From: Streptomyces sp. CNH099
GTDB taxonomy: Bacteria > Actinomycetota > Actinomycetes > Streptomycetales > Streptomycetaceae
Direction of reading: 5' to 3'
DNA length: 64,000 nt
Assembly: GCA_000514715.1 (NCBI GenBank)
Contig: AZWL01000014.1
Coordinates: forward strand, 99,723-163,722
Shown: piece after piece, positions 42,504 through 50,791 of the stretch
Position numbering within the stretch: position 1 is the first letter of the stretch
Layout of the letters: every line of letters starts with the position of its first letter
Position numbers and translations under genes: made by a program
Notes under the pieces: generated by a model
What the model was told of the DNA's origin: nothing
Seen by the model: the letters and a program-made list of their open reading frames with translations, nothing else
Database searches by the model: none

Positions 42504-44414
42504 GTGGGCGTACGAAAGGACCTGAAGACCGCGAAGAAGCGGTCGGACCTCGCCGGGCGCGCCCCCGTCGAGGTGACGCGGGACAACGGCGTCGTACGCC
42601 GGGCCGCCGCCCCCCGGCTCGCCGCACCGCCCCCCGACGCCGGCAGCGCCGTCGCCGACATCCCCTACACCAACGCCGCCGAGGCCCCCGGCGCCCCCGT
42701 GATCCGCCGCAAGGCCGGCGGCCGGTGGGTCCCGGTCACCGCGTCCGCGTTCGCCGACGAGGTCACGGCGGTGGCGAAGGGCCTCGTCGCCGCCGGTCTT
42801 GAACCCGGCGGCCGGGTCGCGATCATGTCCCGTACGCGCTACGAGTGGTGCGTGCTGGACTTCGCCGTCTGGGCCGCCGGCGGCCAGTCCGTGCCCGTGT
42901 ACCCCACCTCCTCGGCCGACCAGGTCGAGTGGATCCTGCGCGACTCCGGCACCCGCTTCGTCGTCGCCGAGTCCGCGGACAACGAGCGGACCGTACGCAC
43001 CGCCGCCGCCGAGGCGCGCGTCTGGCAGCTCGACGCCGGCGGGCTCGGCGAGCTGAAGGACCTCGGCCGGGACGTACCGGACGACGAGGTCGCCCGCCGC
43101 CGCGCCGCCCTCACCCCCGGCACCGTCGCCACCGTCTGCTACACCTCCGGCACCACCGGCCTCCCCAAGGGCTGCGTCCTCACCCACGGCAACCTGTACG
43201 CCGAGGCGGCCAACAGCGTCGAGCTGCTGCACCCGATCTTCAAGGAGGTCACCGGGAAGACCGCGGCGACGCTCCTCTTCCTGCCGCTGGCGCACATCCT
43301 CGGCCGGACGATCCAGATAGCGTGCCTGTCCGCGCGCATCGAAATCGGCCACTGGCCGTCGATCAGACCCGACGAGCTGCGCCCGGAGTTCAAGGTCTTC
43401 AAGCCGACGTTCCTCGTCGGCGTCCCGTACCTCTTCGAGAAGATCCACGACACCGGGCGGGAGATGGCCGAGAAGCTCGGCCGCGGGTCGTCCTTCGACC
43501 GCGCCGACCGCATCGCGGTGCGCTACGGCGAGGCGTCCCTGAACAGGTTCCTCGGCACCGGCAAGGGCCCCGGCCCCGGGCTGACGCTGGCGTGGGGGCT
43601 GTACGAGCTGCTGGTCTACCGGCGCATCCGCAAGGAGCTGGGCGGCCGGCTCCACTACGCCCTCAGCGGCGGCTCCCCGCTCGACCGCAACCTCAACCTC
43701 TTCTTCTACGCCGCGGGCGTCGTGATCTACGAGGGCTACGGCCTCACCGAGACCTCCGCCGCCGCCACCCTCACCCCGCCGCTGCGCCCCCGCCCCGGCA
43801 CCGTGGGCCGGCCGCTGCCGGGGACGGCGGTGCGGATCGCGGACGACGGGGAGGTGCTGGTCAAGGGCGGCATCGTCTTCGACGGGTACTGGCGGAACGC
43901 GGCGGCGACCGGGGAGGTGCTGGCCGACGGCTGGTTCGCCACCGGCGACCTCGGCGCGCTGGACGAGGACGGCTATCTGACGATCACCGGGCGGAAGAAG
44001 GACATCCTCATCACCACCGGCGGCAAGAACGTCTCGCCCGCGGTGCTGGAGGACCGGATGCGCAGCCGGCCGCCGGTGGGGCAGGTGATGGTCGTCGGCG
44101 ACAGACGGCCGTACGTGGCGGCGCTGGTGACGCTGGAGCCGGAGGCGCTGGCGCACTGGCTGGCGGTGCGCAAGCGGCCGCGGGACACGCCGGCCGCCCG
44201 GCTGCGGGACGATCCGGAGCTGCGGGCGGACGTGCAGCGGGCGGTGGACTACGCGAACGAGGCGGTGTCGCGGGCGGAGTCGGTGCGCCGGTTCGCGATC
44301 GTGGCCGGGGAGTTCACGGAGGAGAACGGGATGCTGACGCCGTCGCTGAAGGTGCGGCGGCACGCGGTGGCGGAGGCGTACGCGGCGGAGATCGAGGCGC
44401 TGTACGAGGGGTAG
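42504..44414 (+). CDS. Long-chain fatty-acid-CoA ligase
   Basis: This 636-residue AMP-dependent acyl-CoA synthetase activates long-chain fatty acids in two steps through an acyl-adenylate. The P-loop is TVCYTSGTTGLPKGCVLTHG (about residues 210-229). The A5 motif is YEGYGLTETSAAATL (about 409-423), A7 is WFATGDLGALDEDGYL and A8 GRKKDILITTGGKNVSP (about 495-511). The catalytic lysine is expected near the end in LTPSLKVRRHAV. GTG 42504 has AAGGAG upstream. With thiolase, FabG and MaoC genes it forms a fatty-acid set predicted to be controlled by the TetR gene at 37961. Confidence 0.92.
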   Translation: MGVRKDLKTAKKRSDLAGRAPVEVTRDNGVVRRAAAPRLAAPPPDAGSAVADIPYTNAAEAPGAPVIRRKAGGRWVPVTASAFADEVTAVAKGLVAAGLEPGGRVAIMSRTRYEWCVLDFAVWAAGGQSVPVYPTSSADQVEWILRDSGTRFVVAESADNERTVRTAAAEARVWQLDAGGLGELKDLGRDVPDDEVARRRAALTPGTVATVCYTSGTTGLPKGCVLTHGNLYAEAANSVELLHPIFKEVTGKTAATLLFLPLAHILGRTIQIACLSARIEIGHWPSIRPDELRPEFKVFKPTFLVGVPYLFEKIHDTGREMAEKLGRGSSFDRADRIAVRYGEASLNRFLGTGKGPGPGLTLAWGLYELLVYRRIRKELGGRLHYALSGGSPLDRNLNLFFYAAGVVIYEGYGLTETSAAATLTPPLRPRPGTVGRPLPGTAVRIADDGEVLVKGGIVFDGYWRNAAATGEVLADGWFATGDLGALDEDGYLTITGRKKDILITTGGKNVSPAVLEDRMRSRPPVGQVMVVGDRRPYVAALVTLEPEALAHWLAVRKRPRDTPAARLRDDPELRADVQRAVDYANEAVSRAESVRRFAIVAGEFTEENGMLTPSLKVRRHAVAEAYAAEIEALYEG

Positions 44415-44515
44415 CCGCCGGGCGGCGCGGGCTGAGACGGCGTTGTCGGTGAGGCGGCATACCCTTGGGCGGGAGTGCGGGGAAGGTGGGCGCCGGGCGG
44501 ACCGGCGCGTGCGCG

Positions 44516-44613
44516 CCAGGGCCGCCCGTCCAGGGCCGCCCGTCCAGGGCCGCCCGTCCAGGGCCGCCCGTCCAGGGCCGCCCGTCCAGGGCCGCCCGGC
44601 CGGGGCCGCCGCG
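44516..44613. repeat. 14-bp tandem repeat, six exact or near-exact copies
   Basis: The unit CCAGGGCCGCCCGT starts every 14 bases from 44516; five copies are exact, the sixth differs by one base, and a decayed seventh ends at 44613. It lies between the convergent ligase and DUF2510 genes, outside coding sequence. Confidence 0.95.
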
Positions 44614-44624
44614 GCCGATGCCGC

Positions 44625-45770
44625 TCAGCGCCGCGCGGCGCCCACCGGCTGGCCGCCGCCGCCCGGGAGGCCGGCGCCGCCGCCCTCGGCCTCCTCGATG
44701 CCCTCGGTGATCTCCTCCAGCTCGTCGAGCCCGGGCGCCTTGTCGGCGATGTCGAAGCCGGCGCGGATGAGGACCATCGTCTCGGAGTTCGCCGGGGACG
44801 GGAACGCCAGCGACTGCACGTAGCCGTCGTCGCCCTCCTCCGTCACGACCTTCCAGCGCACGAAGTAGCCCTCCTCCCCCGCGACGGTGACCTCGCCGGA
44901 CTCCACCTCGTCGTGCGAGGTGATGCCGCCGTACGCCTCGTCGCCGTAAGACGCCTCCGCGTTGGGCTCGATGTCCTTCTCCGCGACCCGCTTCGGGCTG
45001 GTCGCGTCGATGCCGAGCGCGAGGGCGGGTACGGAGTTCACCCCGCCGCGTACACAGGTGTCCTGCGGTGACGTCGGGCACTTGTACTCGCCGACCGACA
45101 CCCCGGCGCCGATCTGCCCGGACTGCCCCTTCCAACCGTCCGGCACCGGGATCTTGATGCCGCTGGCCAGGTCGGTGGCGAAGCCGTCCTCGCTGGGGAC
45201 CTCCTGCGGCGGCTGCCCGCCGCCGGAGTCGCCGGGGTCGCGCTCGCCGTCGTCGGGGTCCTGCGGCTCGGGCGACCGGTCGGGGCCGCCGCCCGAGCCG
45301 CCGCCGGGGCCCCCGTCGGGGCTCGGCGAGCGGCTCTCGCCGTCGGGCCCGAAGACCACCGGGCCGCTGCCGCCGGCCTCGTCGCCGTCGTCCCCGCCCC
45401 ATATCGCGTACCCGCCGGCGATGCCGCCGCCGACGAGGGCCGCGGCGGCCACGCCGATGGCGATCCCGAGGGCCAGCGGGCGCCGGCCCGGCCAGCGCCG
45501 CTTGCCCGGCGGGCCGACCGCCGGGGCGGGGCCGAAACCGAGCGGTTCGGCCCCGCCGGATATGACCTCCGTGGGGGCGTCGTTCGCGCCGCCGGGCGGG
45601 GTGTCCTGCTGGCCGGCCCCGCCGGGGCTCTGCGCAGGCACATCCGGGGCGACGGCGGCGGGCCTGACCTCGTTCGTCCAGCCCGCACCGTCCCACCTCC
45701 GCTCCCTCGGCGACTCGTCGTCGCTGCGGTCCGGGTCGGGATACCACCCTGCAGGTGCCATTCCACTCAT
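44625..45770 (-). CDS. DUF2510 membrane protein with extracellular domain
   Basis: This is a 381-residue envelope protein of unknown function. Residues 1-33 hold the DUF2510 motif (AGWYPDPDRSDDESPRERRWDGAGWTNEV), a short cytoplasmic domain common in actinobacterial membrane proteins. One membrane helix follows at about residues 97-118 (PLALGIAIGVAAAALVGGGIAG). A ~60-residue Pro/Gly/Asp/Ser linker precedes an extracellular domain (about 195-360) with two cysteines in EYKCPTSPQDTC and a beta-rich pattern such as YFVRWKVVTEEGDDGYVQSLAFPS. ATG 45770 and ATG 45761 are both possible. Confidence 0.8.
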   Translation of the reverse strand: MSGMAPAGWYPDPDRSDDESPRERRWDGAGWTNEVRPAAVAPDVPAQSPGGAGQQDTPPGGANDAPTEVISGGAEPLGFGPAPAVGPPGKRRWPGRRPLALGIAIGVAAAALVGGGIAGGYAIWGGDDGDEAGGSGPVVFGPDGESRSPSPDGGPGGGSGGGPDRSPEPQDPDDGERDPGDSGGGQPPQEVPSEDGFATDLASGIKIPVPDGWKGQSGQIGAGVSVGEYKCPTSPQDTCVRGGVNSVPALALGIDATSPKRVAEKDIEPNAEASYGDEAYGGITSHDEVESGEVTVAGEEGYFVRWKVVTEEGDDGYVQSLAFPSPANSETMVLIRAGFDIADKAPGLDELEEITEGIEEAEGGGAGLPGGGGQPVGAARR

Positions 45771-45824
45771 GTATGCAGGCTATCGGGGCTCCCTGAGAAC
45801 CGGATGAGAGCCGTCTGAGCCTTC

Positions 45825-45860
45825 TTTCCGTCCGGCTTTCCGTCCGGCTTTCCGCCCGGC
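45825..45860. repeat. 12-bp tandem repeat, three copies
   Basis: TTTCCGTCCGGC occurs twice and TTTCCGCCCGGC once in direct succession, between the DUF2510 gene and the small HTH gene. No function is evident. Confidence 0.9.
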
Positions 45861-45891
45861 TGCCGCACCCCGTCCGCCTCCGGCGGCCGGC

Positions 45892-46077
45892 TCAGGGCCG
45901 GCGCTGCACGGAGAGCGCGGTGAGTTCCTCGATGTCGAACTGCGAGCGGCTGTTCGGTGGGCCGTAGCGGGTTAACTTCCCGCGGCTCACCCACTTCCGG
46001 ATGGTTGCCTCCGACACCCCCATGGCCAGCGCGGCCACCTTGGTGGGGACGAGCCTGTGGTTCGGTGGTCTGCTCAT
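45892..46077 (-). CDS. BldC-like small HTH DNA-binding protein (TTA codon)
   Basis: This 61-residue protein consists of a MerR/excisionase-type helix-turn-helix only. LVPTKVAALAMGVSEATIRKWVSRGKLTRYG (about residues 9-39) is the HTH and wing, and QFDIEELTALS is the last helix. The size and layout recall BldC and phage-type helix-turn-helix proteins. Leu in GKLTR is encoded by TTA (45973-45975 on the opposite strand), implying bldA dependence. ATG 46077 overlaps the stop of the upstream gene in the ATGA arrangement, so both are one operon. It may regulate the adjacent biosynthetic genes; that is inference. Confidence 0.8.
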   Translation of the reverse strand: MSRPPNHRLVPTKVAALAMGVSEATIRKWVSRGKLTRYGPPNSRSQFDIEELTALSVQRRP

Positions 46078-46757
46078 GCCTCGCCGCCCTTCCGCTGCCG
46101 TTCCATCAGGTGCCTGAGCCGGAGCCACTCGTGCGTCTCCCACGCGTGCCCTGCCGTGCACGCGATCCTCCGGGCCGGCACGCTCTCGCCGGGCCGGAGG
46201 GTAGCGGTGATCGTCCCGTCACAGCCGTCCATGACGCATTCCTTGACGAAGGTGAAGTACTCGCTCGACTCCGGGTCGATGATCCGCCGCAGTTGCTTCA
46301 CGAGGCTCTCGATCTCGTCGGCGAGATCCGGCGCGGCGGGCTGGGCGGTGAGCCAGTCCAGGTTCTCGGTGAGGAACCGCGCCAGGTCCGGAACGCTCCG
46401 CGCCGGCGCTGCGGTGCCCAGTTGGTCGACGACCGTCCCCGTCCACGACTCCAGCAGGGAGGAGAGGTGGTTGCGGGTGTCGAGCACGGCGATGTCGAGG
46501 TGGTCGACGTTGCGGGGTGCGGAGACCTTCGTCGGGTTGCTCGGTCTGCCCATCGCGATCGGCGACGCCTGGTGCAGGCATTCCCGGTGCAGCGCGGGAA
46601 GCTCCTGCAGATGGTGCTCCATCTGTCTGACGCACGCACCGCACAGCAGGGAACCGGCGGCGGCACGGCGTTCACGCGTGTGGGCCCTGGCGCACGGGTG
46701 CGACCCCGTAGAAGCCCCTCCGTCAGGCAAATCGCTCCCCCAACAACCGCTCTGCAT
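46074..46757 (-). CDS. Cys-rich hypothetical protein paired with the HTH gene
   Basis: This 227-residue cytosolic-looking protein is of unknown function. The N-terminus has a possible zinc site: CARAHTRERRAAAGSLLCGACVRQ with further Cys/His in LPALHREC. The middle is helical (LARFLTENLDWLTAQPAAPDLADEIESLVKQLRRII). The C-terminal part has CVMDGCDGTITATL and RIACTAGHAWETHEWLRLRHLMERQRKG, a second possible zinc knuckle that may act with nucleic acid. I recall similar pairs in Streptomyces and in actinophages but cannot name a family. The ATG at 46757 lacks a strong ribosome site. Confidence 0.65.
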   Translation of the reverse strand: MQSGCWGSDLPDGGASTGSHPCARAHTRERRAAAGSLLCGACVRQMEHHLQELPALHRECLHQASPIAMGRPSNPTKVSAPRNVDHLDIAVLDTRNHLSSLLESWTGTVVDQLGTAAPARSVPDLARFLTENLDWLTAQPAAPDLADEIESLVKQLRRIIDPESSEYFTFVKECVMDGCDGTITATLRPGESVPARRIACTAGHAWETHEWLRLRHLMERQRKGGEA

Positions 46758-47501
46758 GGAAGTCCCGGAACGACCGGGACAGACGGCCGGACTGGTATGT
46801 TCCGGTAGGCGGCGCCCCGACGGAACTACGGAGTCCGGTCTCCGGTCCGTCCGGGGCCGCACCCCCGCGGACGGTCCGCTCGGCAGCGGCCGGAGTTCCG
46901 TTATGGTCACGTCCCAGACTGTCCCGCGGGTCTTGCCGGTGACTTGCCGCTGGCTTGTCGGCGGCCCCCGGGCCCGCCTCCGCCGCAGGCCCCGGAGGTA
47001 CGGCTGACGGGCCGTCAGCCGTCCGGGAGGTCGTGGACCGGTCGTGGACCGGGCGACCACGGGCCCCTCTGGCACGGCGGGCCGTCGCGTGTCACACTTT
47101 CCGGGCGTCCACCCTGCCCAAGTGCGGCTACGGAGGGTGAAGTCCCCCTCCGGTCCGTGTCCGGGCACACCCGGGCGTATCCCGTATCGGCCGGCCGCGA
47201 GCGCCCCTCGGACGAGGGGCGCGCCGCGGCCGTTTGCGTTCCCGTGCCGTCCCGGGGCGACCGTCCGGTGTCCGGAGGGCGGTCGCCCCGGCGGAACGCC
47301 GGCGCCTGACCGCCCGGCCCGTGACCGCCGGCTCCTGACCGCCGGCTCCATGCCCGCGCTGCATGCGGCCGCCGCATGCGCGCCCGGGCCGTACCGGAAC
47401 GTGCGCGACCGCCTGTCCTGCTCCTGTGCACCGGCAAATCCGCCACCCGGCCGCCGCTCCGGCGGCCAGGGTCTCCGGCAACCCCGAAAGGAATGTGAAC
47501 A
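46758..47501. other. Long intergenic region before the terpene cyclase gene
   Basis: No gene is supported in these 744 bases; the open frames are Arg/Pro-rich shadows. An 11-bp direct repeat occurs three times without gap at 46932-46964 (CTTGCCGGTGA, CTTGCCGCTGG, CTTGTCGGCGG). GTCGTGGACCG is repeated in tandem near 47032-47053 and TGACCGCCGGCTCC near 47323-47350. TATGGT near 46902 could be a -10. The region must hold promoters for the HTH pair and for the cyclase operon. Confidence 0.55.
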
Positions 47502-49103
47502 ATGAGTGATCGTCTGGCCGGCCATACAGCCGGCTCCGTCTCGCAGTCGGCGGGAGTGGGCGTCGACGGGCAGCGGCCCGGGGCGGCGGAGGCGCGGCGC
47601 AGAGTCGCGCGCCACCTGGCCGTACAGGTGGACGGCGAGGGTGCGCTGAAGGACCGGTGCGCCGGCCGGATCATCGAGTCCGCGCTGCTGCTGCTTCTGC
47701 TCCGTAAGGAGCGGGCGGCGCCGCGCGTGCAGAAGGAACTGCAGGACTACCTGCAGCAGGCGCGGCCGAAGGGCATGCTGGAGCGGGTGGTCGCCGACGC
47801 GCTGTCCGGCCGGCCCTGCGAGGTCGACGACCTGCTCGCCGGCCTGAACCGGGCCCGGCACGGCTCCGGGGCGCGCAAGCGGCTGCTGCTGGACACGATC
47901 CTCAGCCTGTGCGGCGTCCTGCCGGACGGCACCCGCCCCGACCCGCGGGAGGTGTCCCCGCGGCCGCAGGCGGTGTGGACGGAGCTGACGCTGTGCGCGG
48001 CCACGATCCTGCACGCGCACGCCCGCGCGGGCACCGCCGAGGCCGGGCCGCCCGGGGACACCGTCTCCGGGCAGGAGCTGCTGGACCACCAGGAGCTGCT
48101 GGTGCGGCGGCTGGCCGCCTTCCCCGTCCGGCGGGTGTGGGAGGGGAACGCGCTCGCCCACCTCGTGGCGCTGCACGCGCTGCACACCTACCGGCCCGGT
48201 TGCGAGCTGATGCGGGACGGCATCGAGGCGCTGACCCGGCTGCGCGGCCCGGACGGCGGCGTGCCGTTCATCGACGGGCAGGAGATATTCGTGACCTCCC
48301 TGGCCGCGGTGGCGCTCGCGCCCGCGCCGGGGCACGAGCGGCTCGCGGCGCGGATGGGCCGGTACCTCGCCTCCCGGCAGCACGCCGACGGCGGCTGGGG
48401 GTACAACGAGGCCACCACCCAGACCGACGTCGACGACACCGCGCGGTGCGTGGAGCTGCTGCGGATGCTGGACGCGGCCCGGTTCCGCCACAGCATCGCG
48501 GCCGGCGAGGAGTACCTGCGCGCCCGGGCCAACGACGCCGGCGGCTTCCCCACGTACCTGCGCGGCCACACCTCGGACCTGGACATGACGGCCGGCGCGG
48601 TCATCGCCCTGCCCTGGAGCCACTACGGCGACCTGCTCCGCCCCGCGGTCGACGTACTGATCGACGCCCAGCGCGAGGACGGCAGCTTCGAGCCCAGCTG
48701 GACGCTGAGCATGTCCAGCGCCATCCTGCGCATCCTGGACGCCCTGGCCTGCGTACCCGCCGACGAGACCGCGCTGCGGCGGCGCGCCGACGAGGCGGCC
48801 GCCAAGGCCGTGGCGTTCCTGGACGAGACCCGGGGCGGCGACGGCGGCTGGGGACACGTGCCCGGCAAGGACAGCGACGTGCTGTCCACCGCACAGGCCG
48901 TGGGCGCACTCGCCCGGCACGCCCCGCAGCTGAACCTCGCCAAGCCGCTGGCCTACCTGGTCGACCAGCAGCACGAAGACGGCGGGTTCCGCTCGATCGC
49001 CGACCAGGCGGGCCCGCGGCCGCTGCCCTTCGACTTCCCCGTCCTGGCCGACGTGCACGTCCTGACCGCGCTCAACCGCCTGATCGCCCACGGCACCGCC
49101 TGA
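47502..49103 (+). CDS. Class II terpene cyclase (DxDD type)
   Basis: This 533-residue cyclase belongs to the prenyltransferase/squalene-oxidase-repeat superfamily and acts by protonating an alkene or epoxide of a polyprenyl chain. The catalytic acid motif DVDDTA is at residues 309-314. QW-type repeats are seen as ASRQHADGGWGYNE just before it and as LIDAQREDGSFEPSW, TRGGDGGWGHV and LVDQQHEDGGFRS after it. At ~530 residues it matches bacterial class II diterpene cyclases rather than squalene-hopene cyclases (~630-680), and no class I DDxxD synthase is nearby. ATG 47502 has AAAGGAA upstream. It is followed by a ligase and two aromatic prenyltransferases, so the substrate may be a prenylated aromatic compound; that is inference. 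Confidence 0.82.
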   Translation: MSDRLAGHTAGSVSQSAGVGVDGQRPGAAEARRRVARHLAVQVDGEGALKDRCAGRIIESALLLLLLRKERAAPRVQKELQDYLQQARPKGMLERVVADALSGRPCEVDDLLAGLNRARHGSGARKRLLLDTILSLCGVLPDGTRPDPREVSPRPQAVWTELTLCAATILHAHARAGTAEAGPPGDTVSGQELLDHQELLVRRLAAFPVRRVWEGNALAHLVALHALHTYRPGCELMRDGIEALTRLRGPDGGVPFIDGQEIFVTSLAAVALAPAPGHERLAARMGRYLASRQHADGGWGYNEATTQTDVDDTARCVELLRMLDAARFRHSIAAGEEYLRARANDAGGFPTYLRGHTSDLDMTAGAVIALPWSHYGDLLRPAVDVLIDAQREDGSFEPSWTLSMSSAILRILDALACVPADETALRRRADEAAAKAVAFLDETRGGDGGWGHVPGKDSDVLSTAQAVGALARHAPQLNLAKPLAYLVDQQHEDGGFRSIADQAGPRPLPFDFPVLADVHVLTALNRLIAHGTA

Positions 49104-49142
49104 CAGCAGCGAGTTCCGGAAGGACCGGAAGGAGACGCCCCC

Positions 49143-50729
49143 ATGAAAGGCTCGACGGCATACGCGTCGATACAGAAGCGCGGTCTGCACATCGGCCTGC
49201 TGCCGGAGATGGCCGCGGCCGTGAACGGCTCGACCCCGATCACGTTCGACCACGACCTGGACGTGCTGCCGGACGCGGGCCGCCGGATGACGGTCGCCCA
49301 GTACGCCGGCCACGTGGACGACCTCGCGGGCCGCTTATGGGCGGCCGGGGTCCGCCCCGACGACCACGTGGCGCTGCACAAGAGCCACAACGCCGACATC
49401 TGGCTGCTCGCGGCGGCGGCGTCGCGGATCGGCGCGGTGGTGGTGATGCTGTCGCCCGCGCTGGACCCCGACACCGTCGGGGCGCTGCTGGCGCGGGTGG
49501 GCCGGCCCCGGCTGCTCACCGACGTACGCAAGCTCGACGCCCTGGCCGAGGTCCCGCTGGCCGACGTGACCGAGCAGGTGATCTGCGTGGACGGCGAGCG
49601 CCCCGGGGCGGTGTCGCTCGCCGGCCTGGCGGGCGCGCCGCGGGTCGCGCCGGTGGTCCGGCCCATCGACGAGGCCGCCGTGATCACCCACACCTCCGGC
49701 ACCACCGGCCTGCCCAAGCTGGTGGTGCACACCCCCCGCACCCAGGGCGTGCGGCTGGTGCCGCAGTGGCGGCTGCTGGCGCTGCTGCGCAAGAAGGAGA
49801 CCGTCGCGATCCACATCCCCTTCGTGCACTCCCGGATGGTCGCGGCGATGTCCCTGGCGCTGCTGAAGGAGTTCCCGGTCCTGCTGCTGCGCGAGTCCGA
49901 CCCCGCGGTGGTCGCCGAGCAGTTCCTCACCCACCGCCCGGTGCTCGTCGAGGCGCTGCCCAACTCGCTGATGGACTGGGAGCCGCTCACCGAGGACCCG
50001 CGCATGCCGTTCGGGCCGGTGAAGGTCTTCAGCAGCACCTTCGACGCGATCCACCCCCGCACGATGGGCCGGCTGCTGGCCTCGTCCCACCGCCGCGGGG
50101 CGCTGTTCTTCCAGATCTACGGGCAGAGCGAGGTCGGGCCGGCCGTCGGCCGCGCCTACTTCCGCCGCACCGCGCACAAGGCCAACGGCCGCTGCGTCGG
50201 CTGGGCCATGCCGGGCGGCGCCGCGCAGGTCCGCGTGGTCAGCCGCAACGGCCGGCCGGTGGCGGAGGAGAACCCCGGCTACATCGAAGTGGCCTGGGAC
50301 GGCCTGGCCAAGAGCTACCTCGCCGAACAGGACCGCTACGACACCAACCGCAACGGCCGCTGGTGGCGCACCGGCGACGTCGGCTACCGCACCCGCCTCG
50401 GCTGCCTGCACATGCTCGACCGCGAGGTCGACCTGATCCCCGGGGTGCGCAGCTCCCTGGAGATCGAGGACGTCGTACTCGACCGGATGCCGGAGCTGAC
50501 CGAGCTGGTCGTGGTGCAGGGCGCCGACGGACAGGCCGTCCCGGTCCTGTGCACCGTCGACGACAAGCCGCTCGACCTCGACCGCTGGCGCGCCGCCGCC
50601 GCGGACTTCGCGCAGCTCGCCGACCCCGTCCACATCCCCCACGCCGACCTGCCGCGGACCGCCACGCAGAAGGTGCAGCGCCTCTCGCTGGCCCGCCGGC
50701 TCGCTGAGCAAACCCACGTGCACGAATGA
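49143..50729 (+). CDS. AMP-dependent acyl ligase of the biosynthetic cluster (TTA codon)
   Basis: This 528-residue enzyme belongs to the acyl/aryl-adenylate-forming superfamily and could make an acyl-CoA or an amide from a carboxylic acid. Motifs are THTSGTTGLPKLVVHT (about residues 181-196), QIYGQSEVGPAVGRAYF (A5, about 322-338), WWRTGDVGYRTRLG (A7, about 408-421), DREVDLIPGVRSSLEIEDVV (A8) and LPRTATQKVQRLSL (A10, catalytic Lys in TQK). Leu65 is encoded by TTA (49335-49337). The ATG has GGAAGGAG about 9 bases upstream and follows the cyclase gene by 39 bases. The activated acid is unknown; an aromatic acid is plausible because of the neighbouring ABBA prenyltransferases. Confidence 0.85.
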   Translation: MKGSTAYASIQKRGLHIGLLPEMAAAVNGSTPITFDHDLDVLPDAGRRMTVAQYAGHVDDLAGRLWAAGVRPDDHVALHKSHNADIWLLAAAASRIGAVVVMLSPALDPDTVGALLARVGRPRLLTDVRKLDALAEVPLADVTEQVICVDGERPGAVSLAGLAGAPRVAPVVRPIDEAAVITHTSGTTGLPKLVVHTPRTQGVRLVPQWRLLALLRKKETVAIHIPFVHSRMVAAMSLALLKEFPVLLLRESDPAVVAEQFLTHRPVLVEALPNSLMDWEPLTEDPRMPFGPVKVFSSTFDAIHPRTMGRLLASSHRRGALFFQIYGQSEVGPAVGRAYFRRTAHKANGRCVGWAMPGGAAQVRVVSRNGRPVAEENPGYIEVAWDGLAKSYLAEQDRYDTNRNGRWWRTGDVGYRTRLGCLHMLDREVDLIPGVRSSLEIEDVVLDRMPELTELVVVQGADGQAVPVLCTVDDKPLDLDRWRAAAADFAQLADPVHIPHADLPRTATQKVQRLSLARRLAEQTHVHE

Positions 50730-50791
50730 GTTCTCTGCACCCCACCGCCCGCCAGGGCGACGCACCAACTCATCCGAAAGGGGCACATGCC

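Noticed and set aside
44516..44613. Possible CRISPR array
   Set aside because: The repeats are 14 bp, contiguous and without spacers, and no cas genes are nearby.
45892..46757. Prophage or integrative element remnant around the HTH/zinc-protein pair
   Set aside because: No integrase, attachment-site repeat or structural phage gene is present; the pair alone is not enough.
47502..49103. Squalene-hopene cyclase for hopanoid synthesis
   Set aside because: The protein is about 100 residues too short and none of the usual hopanoid genes (squalene synthase set, radical SAM HpnH) is nearby.
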